The notes beneath the pieces were generated by a model. That model was given only the letters and a program-made list of their open reading frames with translations. It did not search any database and had not been told where the DNA came from. From assembly GCA_018398805.1 (NCBI GenBank), contig JAGFBZ010000342.1, forward strand, positions 2,254,001 through 2,318,000: a stretch of 64,000 bases of DNA, written 5' to 3'. This DNA comes from Hirundichthys speculiger (taxonomy: Eukaryota > Chordata > Actinopteri > Beloniformes > Exocoetidae). Of the stretch, positions 57,725 to 64,000 are shown piece by piece; the first letter of the stretch is position 1, and each line of letters opens with the position of its first letter. A program made the translations under genes and the position numbers.

Positions 57725-59160
57725 TTGTAGACCTGTCTTCTTCTCAGTATAAGGGTAACTGACAGTGTGACATGTTGGGTTTTTCAAGCGAAATGAAAGA
57801 ACGATTATTTTCTTGTGGAAGTGAAAAGCAAACCTGTGCGTCTAGTTTGTGGTGAGCTGCCGGCAGTGATGAAGAAGTCCAGCTGCGTTACTGGAGTAAA
57901 ACCGTGATGGTGGAGGAGCTGAAAGGACAGATGGCCAGCTGAGGAAGTCTCATGCGGAGGGAGAGTTTGTGCGGGAACACCTTGTTGCTGCTCACTGAGT
58001 GATGAGACAGATGACATCACCAACATGGCACAGGTTTCAGCAGTTTTGGCGCGCGGTCACAGGCCAACATTGAAACAGAGGAGGAGCTACTGTCTTAGCT
58101 GGTGATGCATGGATCGACCACAAGCTTGAAGATCTGCAACCATCGAAGCTGTTCGAGCAAATGAACGAATCTGAACTGCCACTTTGAGAAGTTGAGCGGT
58201 CTCGCTGAAGGTGGAGCGCCAACGATGACTGCGCTGTTTAAGAATGAAATGAGCCAACATGGTCTCGATCCTGGTGGTTTAGTTATATGACGCCGTCTTT
58301 TGGACTAAGAGGATCTGTGTGCTCGTTCCCTGAAGGTGAACGATGGGATGACAACTGTCGAGGGTTTAAAACCAGTTCAGGGAGCTGGAGTCGGAGGACG
58401 GAGATCTGGTTTGAATAGTTTTGTAGTCTGAGGAAGGAAGGGTTCCTGGCTCTGTGATTCTCGCTGGACGTGACCAAGCACCTGCCAGAGATGAATGTCA
58501 AGCTGAAAGGTCTCAACCAGCTTATCGGCTCTCTCTCTGACATGTGAAGGCATTTCAAGAGGAAAAAAAATCACAAGTGAACATGCCGATGAACGTGCGA
58601 AACTAATCCAGGATTTGATGAACGGTTTCATGATGTGAAAATGAAACGAAACCACAACAAACACGTTTCACGACACCACTGAATCTAGGAACCATCTGAT
58701 GTACCGGACGACCTCCAGCTGGAAACCACGGAGCTTCAAAACGACGACAAGCTCAGAGCCAGATACAACTTCAACTACAAACCCCAACCCGAGGAGACAT
58801 GCCCTTAGGTACGAGTAGCTCCCCTCAAAAAACCGACTCTCCGCTCAAGACTCGCCGACCCCCAGACCCGGAAAAACAGCTGCGAATCTCAACATCATCT
58901 TTTCCAGCTGATATCAGATGCCTGGCTACAGAGAAGCAGTTGGGTTTACCAATATGGGTTGGGTGTGACCCTCGGAGGACCGTTTAGGAATATAAATGGC
59001 CCCAGAGAGAGAGAGGGTTCCCCACCCCTGATCCTAGACGGTACCTCTCAACCTCTGTCACAAGCTCGAGCTCCTTCCCCACCAGAGAAGTGATTCTCCA
59101 TGTTAACATATTAAATCCCCCGAGGAGTGATTGTGTGTGAGGCACAGGTCTCAATGGGGC
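57725..59160. other. Intergenic stretch without recognised features
   Basis: No recognisable gene or repeat. Frames on both strands at 58283-58664 overlap each other and look like chance. Confidence 0.45.
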
Positions 59161-59300
59161 TAACCTGGTTAATCCATCCATCCATCCATCCATCCATCCA
59201 TCCATCATCCCTACCTGTTTAGTCCTATCTAGGGTCACGGAGATCTGCTGGAGTCTAGTCAGGGCTACACCTTGGACAGGTTGCCAGCCCATCACAGGGT
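59161..59300 (-). mobile_element. LINE 3' end with (CATC)n tail
   Basis: TCCATCCATCCATCCATC leads into ACCTGTTTAGTCCTATCTAG and TTGGACAGGTTGCCAGCCCA. This resembles the widespread fish LINE 3' ends with ATCC tails, and the sequence at 46232-46350 is another copy. Minus orientation. Confidence 0.65.
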
Positions 59301-59601
59301 AAAAGGATAATAATAATGATCTGGAGGCGACCGTCCACCAAGTTGGTAGGACTGAAGGACCCCCAGTCGATGTCAACGCCACCTCACTGGGGGGAGTGGC
59401 CCTGCCGGGTGGTTGGCTCAATTCTTTTCGGGGCCCAGTTGAAGGTCATTTTCCTCATCAAACTCCTTCCATTGCTAAGTTTTAGGCGTCAACAACCAAC
59501 CGGAGCTTCAGCGCAGCAAAAGATTTGAACACAAAAGACCGTTAAAAAACCCCGCTGCATCCTGAGAGTCTGAAGGTAGATGTGCCTCCCACGTGGTGGC
59601 T

Positions 59602-59900
59602 TCATTTATACTGGATCAAATATTCGGGATAGATTTGATTTGGATCAAATAGAACAAACATTTTGGGGTGTCTGATATCGTCCACGCAGCTGTCGTGACA
59701 GTTTTCCAGACTTCCGTCATCGGGCTTTTTAAAGTGAGAACTCCCGACGTTTGATTTCCCAACCATCACCCGGGCCAGAAACAGCGTTTTGGTGTTTCCG
59801 AGGTGTCCGCCGTGCGTTCCCACGCCGTGCACCGGCAGCGGGTTTGTGCTGCCGGAAGTGTATCTGTCCGCGTACGTTGCATGAGTGGCAAAATATATCC
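59602..59900 (-). CDS. parp11: parp11 terminal exon: catalytic Y and I, stop
   Basis: 299 nt including the stop. Acceptor TTCATGTAG. It encodes IYFATHATYADRYTSGSTNP, TKTLFLARVMVGKS, DSCVDDIRHPKMFVLFDPNQ and IYPEYLIQYK, the highly conserved PARP11-type C-terminus. Confidence 0.93.
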
Positions 59901-62722
59901 CTACATGAAAAACAAAACCAACTCATGATGAGTTGAGGAGAAATCAAACTGCTGCGTTCTTAAACAAGCGTGATGAGATTATCAGTCGACTCACCTTTAC
60001 CGTACGAACTTCCGTGCTGTCCGGCTAACCGTAAATCAAAGTTGTACTTGCAAATGCTGTCGATATTTTTAAAATCCGTCCCGTGGAAAAGTCGCCTCTC
60101 TTGAATTTCTTTGACCCCCTGAATCCTCATCAGCTGTGTCTTTTTCCTTCGACGCAAACACAGAAAGACACACTTTGATGGCTGTGAATGGGAATGAAGC
60201 AGACAGAGACGGACACAAATGTACCTGCAGTAGATTTCCCAGAGGTCCAGATTCTGGATCCTGCAAATCAGGACGATGGATCTGTCGAGGAGCCCGTCGT
60301 TCTTCACGTAATCTGCCACGGTCTGGTACTCAGGAGTGAGTTCGCTCAGAGGGATTAACTTTAAACAAGACAGATACACAAACATTTTTTCACTTTCCCC
60401 ATTCATGTTCAAAGGTTTCTTTTTTAAAAATTTTTTTTATTTTATGTGCACATAAAAAATGACATGATTATAGAGGGCCTTATTTTATCATGATACCATT
60501 ATTTATTTAAAGGAGCCGTATGTAAGAGATCTAATAAAACGAATCATAAAATGACCCCGATATGTCAACAGACATTTAAAAATCATGTTCATTTCAAATA
60601 CTTATGTCACTGACAACAGCACTCAAGCCAGGATATTCCCGTTTAAAAAGAGGAGTTGCAGCCCTCAACTGATGTTGATGTTGTCATTTTTTGTTTTGGC
60701 CTGAAGCGCCTCCCTCCACCTATCTCCCAATCACCAAGTCAGTAGTGTTTCTGCATCCGGGTTGCCAGTTCGGCTCTTATTATCGCAGCAGCCGCTACGA
60801 ACGTGTTGGATGAAAAAATGTTTAGCTTTCCAAAACCTAAAAGACCTCGTTATGAATCCGAGTTACGTCGTGACAAGGTCCGAAATAAAACAAGGATTTG
60901 TATAGGAGATGCTTTTGATAGATGGAGATGGCTGAAAGCGGAGAAGAATTTGAAGACAGACGCCAACGTTGCTGATTTTCTCCTGGACAGGTAAGATTCA
61001 TAGCTAAATGTTTGGCTAACGCTAATTTACTTGGACAAGGTAACAGTGGTACCTCTACATACGAAACTTTCAGGTTACGAAACGCCTCAACGGGAAAATA
61101 TTTCCTCTAGTTACGAAAGATCAAAGAAAGAAGATCTTTCATAAAGCATTAAATATAATTAACAGAAAATAAACTTACTGTGTAGGACTCGTCGCTTGCC
61201 ATGACAGCCTACGTTCCTGCTGCATTCTGCAGCCTACCTGGCAACCTCTGGTCGGGGAGGAGGGGGAGGGTACACGCCGCTCAACAGTAATTTGAAAGTG
61301 ACTGCAGTACCAGTTTTGGCCATAATCTTACAAACGGCTCCTTTAAATAAAAGTAAAGCTGAAAAATTAAAATATAAATTAAAATTAAATATAAATATAA
61401 AATAAAGTTAAAAAAAAAAAGTAAAATAAAATATTTTTTTCAAATAAAATGAAATAAAATATTTTTTTAATTTATTTTTTTTTTATTTCTAAATAAAATA
61501 AAAACATATTTTTGAAAATAAATAAATACAAAAAAGAAAAACATTATGTGGGCAATACTAAGTACCCCCATGCTGCTAGGAGGGTAAATTATAGCAAAGT
61601 GGTGCATCAGTCCTTCATGAGTGATCATCAGTCCGTGTCCAGACCTGGAGCACTGAAGTGGGGGTACTTAGTATTTCCCACATTCATTTTTTTTTTTTTT
61701 TTATGAATTTCATACAGCTGAGGTTGCATCTGCTTAAGACCCGCTATGATCAAATGATTTTTTTTTTTTTTAACTCGAGACATACAGTTGAAGAGGGGTT
61801 ACTAACATACATAAAACAGGTATCTCATATCTGCTGAACTTTGACAGCTTCAGTTGAGTCATTGCTAACCTGGTGCTGGTTCATTCATTCACTACAGTAG
61901 CTGTGCCTCTCTGCAGTATGTTGTTCTAAAGCATTTAGGTTAGTAAAGCCACTCATCACTGACTCATCAGGGGATGCAAACACTCAAGGCATCTGCTGCG
62001 CCACCTGCATAAACTGCACACATGGATCCTCCAGCTGTTCCAGAGAGCAGACAACCTCCTCTCGCTGGAAGCAGTCAGAACTAGAAGCTTCACTTGTTCT
62101 CACCTGGTATGCAAACGTGGGGTCGACTCTCTCCCAGAAAACAGGCGCAGCGTTGAAACAGGAGCAGCTGCGGAAAGAGCGACGCGAGTTTCTGTTACCA
62201 TCAGTTTCACTTTCATTTTCACAAAAACTGAACTGCCCTGCTCCATAACTCCTGGAAGAGCCGCTCCACTCGCCTTCGTTCAATGTTGAAGCCTCGGTTG
62301 ATCCTCCTCTGCCTTCCTGTCGTCAAGTCTGTCTGCAACATCGCTGCACAGGGACACCGACTCTAAATCCTCTCAGCTCTTTCCACTTCATATAAATCAG
62401 AACGTTGAAATGCACTCAGATACCTGAGAAGTCAATCCTTGCTGCGGTAGCCGGACGTGTGGATATTCACAACACCTACTTTGTTTCCCTGGTAAAAGGT
62501 CTCTACGGTCTCACTACTCATGGGGTTGTCGGGGTCGTCCTGCAAGATGGGAAAAAACTACAACATATCTGACAGCTGACAAATGCAAGACACAGGCTGT
62601 GATCTAAAGAAAAATATATTTTTTACCTCAAACCGGTGCCACCTGCCACAGTCTGCGAGGTAATACCAGCACCACGGGAAGTCAGATGTGTCCATGTATT
62701 CCACTTCTTGTCTAAACTCCAT
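59602..62722 (-). CDS. parp11: PARP11, WWE-domain mono-ADP-ribosyltransferase (frame disruptions in the N-terminal half)
   Basis: Minus-strand exons are 62722-62627, 62539-62424, 62343-62104, 60358-60225, 60146-59995 and 59900-59602. The product aligns with vertebrate PARP11: start MEFRQEVEYMDTSD, WWE residues WCWYYLADCGRWHRFE, DLTTGRQRRINR, IQNLDLWEIYCRKK, RRLFHGTDF, YGKGIYFATHATY, DSCVDD and NQIYPEYLIQYK. The catalytic H (LFHGT), Y (GIYFA) and I (NQIYPEY) match the H-Y-I type of mono-ADP-ribosyltransferases. The three catalytic exons join in frame with GT-AG introns (78 and 94 bp). The second exon has one extra base near its end (AAGGATTGAC), giving an early stop. The third needs a further frame change. 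These may be assembly errors, an unrecognised small intron or real decay. Length would be about 330-340 residues, as in human. It is convergent with tmtc2. Confidence 0.88.
59995..60146 (-). CDS. parp11: parp11 exon: NAD-binding histidine
   Basis: 152 nt. Acceptor GCGTCGAAG; donor GGTAAAG|GTGAGT. It encodes KKTQLMRIQGVKEIQERRLF, HGTDFKNIDSICKYNFDLRL and AGQHGSSYGKG. The HG motif of the ART signature is intact. Confidence 0.92.
60225..60358 (-). CDS. parp11: parp11 exon: start of catalytic domain
   Basis: 134 nt. Acceptor TTGTTTAAAG; donor TACTGCAG|GTACAT. It encodes LIPLSELTPEYQTVADYVKN and RIQNLDLWEIYC. The next intron is only 78 bp. The intron before it (60359-62103) contains the TTAA element and a small foldback repeat. 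Confidence 0.9.
60511..61342. mobile_element. TTAA-targeting DNA transposon, non-autonomous
   Basis: The ends are AGGAGCCGTATGTAAGA and, inverted, TCTTACAAACGGCTCCT. TTAA is present on both sides (60507-60510 and 61343-61346). TTAA targets are used by Kolobok and piggyBac; AG...CT ends fit Kolobok better. The 832-bp element contains a coding-like exon (60818-60990) and a mariner-like end fragment (61047-61145). It sits in a parp11 intron. Confidence 0.85.
60818..60990 (+). CDS. Exon-like coding segment inside the TTAA element
   Basis: From ATG the frame reads MFSFPKPKRPRYESELRRDK, VRNKTRICIGDAFDRWRWLK and AEKNLKTDANVADFLLD, and ends at a good splice donor (GACAG|GTAAGA). The core ICIGDAFDRWRWLK resembles an N-terminal module (like R.NIG.AF.RWR.LK) that I recall from transposon-linked fish proteins. 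It is antisense to parp11. Whether it is expressed is unknown. Confidence 0.55.
61546..61683. mobile_element. Small foldback repeat with Tc1-like ends
   Basis: ATGTGGGCAATACTAAGTAC at 61546 on is inverted at 61659-61683 (GGGGTACTTAGTATTTCCCA), giving 25-bp arms with few mismatches. The phrase AATACTAAGTACCCC also occurs in the Tc1-like fragment near 54110. 138 bp, non-coding. Confidence 0.75.
62104..62343 (-). CDS. parp11: parp11 third coding exon(s): WWE end and linker, boundaries uncertain
   Basis: Acceptor CTGTGCAG|CGATG leads to AMLQTDLTTGRQRRINRGFN in one frame. The end SCSCFNAAPVFWERVDPTFA plus YQ and donor CCAG|GTGAGA are in another. The human linker is about 12 residues where 48 would fit here. 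Either a small intron (acceptor CTTTCCGCAG near 62165 looks good, but no ideal donor) or an indel lies between. The pieces on both sides are clearly homologous. Confidence 0.65.
62424..62539 (-). CDS. parp11: parp11 second coding exon with apparent +1 frameshift
   Basis: 116 nt. Acceptor CATCTTGCAG; donor TTCTCAG|GTATCT. It reads DDPDNPMSSETVETFYQGNK and VGVVNIHTSGYRSK, then GAT TGA. Omitting one G gives IDFS, which matches the vertebrate sequence (KIDF) and restores the phase needed by the next exon. Expected length is 115 nt. Confidence 0.82.
62627..62722 (-). CDS. parp11: parp11 first coding exon: WWE N-terminus
   Basis: 96 nt, 32 residues. The ATG at 62722-62720 is chosen because an in-frame TAG lies about eight codons upstream and no other ATG precedes it. 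The second methionine (MDTSD) is the alternative. Donor TTTGAG|GTAAAA. It contains the paired aromatic residues W-C-W-Y-Y and the C-G-R-W-H motif that define WWE domains. Confidence 0.9.
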
Positions 62723-63170
62723 AACTCTAAACTCAGTCACAAGCTAAGCTGAACAGCTGAAACTAACTACTCTCTGATTTCCTCTCAGGAGTAACTGGCA
62801 ACCTCATCTGAGAAGCCACACCTCTGCAGGAGGCTGGCTTTCCACTCTGAATCATCTTGTTTTAAAGACACTGCAAGTAATTATTAAAGGGGCTCGCTTG
62901 ATTGGTTATTAAAGAGAAAAGTGCCAACATTTTTGGAGTCGACTTATTTGGCTGTGAACCTCAGGGTTTGATGAGAATTTAATAACCAAGTTTGATAAAA
63001 TCCATGCCCACCTTCCTTAGCACAGTTACTCGTTTTTTTGTGCATTTTATTGATTGTATGACAATTTTTAAAAATTTCTTCTACAAACAAAAAGTCACAA
63101 TTTTGTAAATTTTGCAGTTTCTTTTAGTAAAAGTTGTGATTTAATGTCAGTATGGCAACATCTTGACTGG
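62723..63170 (-). promoter_or_regulatory. parp11 upstream region with CCAAT box
   Basis: On the minus strand an ACCAAT motif (plus 62901-62906) lies about 180 bp before the parp11 ATG. No TATA box or CpG island is evident, and no 5' untranslated exon can be delimited. This is a tentative promoter only. Confidence 0.3.
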
Positions 63171-63300
63171 AGCTGGGTCCACCTGGCCCCGCCTACCCCT
63201 GCCTGGCTCAGCCTGCCTTCACCTGGCTCCACCTGGCCCCACCTGCCTCTGCCTGGCTCAGCCTGCCTTCACCTAGGCTCCGCCTGGCTTCGCCCGGCCT
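63171..63300. repeat. Degenerate GC-rich minisatellite (CCTGGCTCMRCCTG)
   Basis: Units such as CACCTGGCCCC, CTGCCTGGCTCAGCCTGCCT and TTCACCTGGCTCC alternate about eight to ten times with changes. It lies about 450 bp upstream of the parp11 start codon. The rest of the window (63301-64000) shows nothing I can name. Confidence 0.85.
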
Positions 63301-64000
63301 AAGTTAATCAAAAAATGGCCAAATGGAGGGGAAACGAGCAAACCTGGAAGCTGGAAGTGAACATAGATACCCATGCTGATCAAACTCTGTCCATCCACTT
63401 TCGTTTCAGATCTTGCAACTGAAACTAACAAAGGTCCAGGCAATGGTCTGCCATCACCCTGTGACCACTCACACTGGCTACCTATTGGCTAGTGGTAAAT
63501 GTGGAAAAATCCTGGAATGGCTGGAGTGCAGCTGGGTTCTCCAGTCCGGTATTGACTGATGTCCGAGAGGCCACCAGGCCAGACATCCTTTGGTTGATCC
63601 TTCCCAGCAGCCTTTGAGCAGGAGCGAAGGTAGCTGCCTCTGGCTACTGAGCTAAACCCTAACCCAAACCCTAACTCACCCCAAGGCTGCAGGCAGTGTG
63701 CTTTTCAGTCAACTCTTGGAACAAGCCAACGTTTTTAAATATAAGTATTCTTTCTAAAAACGTTGAATTCACCAAAAATGCAAAATGATTACAGCTAGCT
63801 ATCAATGCCGTGTACCGCAGCGCAGCTGTCACTCACACCCTGCTCACACATCCGCGTTGCAACTCTCCATAGGCGTTTGATGGAGTGATGTCAACCGTTC
63901 TGTGTGCTGTCAGAAGTTGGGGAAGTTTCAACTTTTCCCACTTATAATGTTCACGTCAGCCAGTCAGGCTGAGGCTGCGCAGCCAGAGGTGGCCAGGTGA

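Noticed and set aside
59984..60412. Continuous 150-codon minus frame as a single parp11 exon
   Set aside because: It reads through a 78-bp GT-AG intron (60147-60224). Splicing it restores YCRKK, which matches vertebrate PARP11.
62720..62740. parp11 start at 62740
   Set aside because: That codon is GTG. The first in-frame ATG is at 62722, with a TAG stop upstream.
1..64000. CRISPR arrays, bacterial operons, rRNA genes or prophage
   Set aside because: Nothing of the kind is seen. The repeats are transposons or microsatellites and the genes are vertebrate split genes.

Overview
The window is vertebrate nuclear DNA, almost certainly from a ray-finned (teleost) fish. Coding sequence is split into short exons with GT-AG introns, some under 100 bp. 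Introns and intergenic DNA are packed with fish-type transposons: hAT elements with 8-bp target duplications, Tc1-like fragments, TTAA elements, L2-like LINEs with ATTCA tails and tRNA-derived SINEs. The two identifiable genes are vertebrate. I see no bacterial, organellar or CRISPR features.

Layout. (1) 1-17632 has no recognisable exon. It is read as a long upstream intron of tmtc2 (or 5' flank) filled with mobile elements, plus a 38-base G run, a perfect 56-bp palindrome and an AT-rich minisatellite. (2) 17633-45356, plus strand: the last ten coding exons of tmtc2, encoding 628 residues: the membrane half with the DUF1736 region, then the whole C-terminal TPR array to the stop codon. The N-terminal roughly 200 residues lie outside the window. 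(3) 45357-59601: intergenic, with a 5'-truncated L2-like LINE, a second decayed non-LTR retrotransposon and Tc1 and hAT pieces. (4) 62722 down to 59602, minus strand: parp11, with an N-terminal WWE domain and C-terminal ADP-ribosyltransferase domain in at least six exons. The catalytic exons join cleanly, but the WWE/linker exons carry an apparent +1 frameshift and an unresolved frame change. (5) 62723-64000: upstream flank of parp11 with a degenerate GC-rich minisatellite.

The two genes are convergent (tail to tail) and about 14 kb apart; nothing suggests that they work together. TMTC2 is an ER multipass TPR protein of the TMTC O-mannosyltransferase family; PARP11 is a WWE-domain mono-ADP-ribosyltransferase.

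The most informative signals beyond the genes are nested insertions with readable target duplications: a hAT carrying a broken BED zinc finger inside a tRNA-SINE, a 6-bp-duplication element inside a hAT MITE, a solo LTR inside another hAT, a hAT 11 bp downstream of a tmtc2 splice donor, and a TTAA element carrying an exon-like coding segment in a parp11 intron. I found no convincing previously undescribed functional system.
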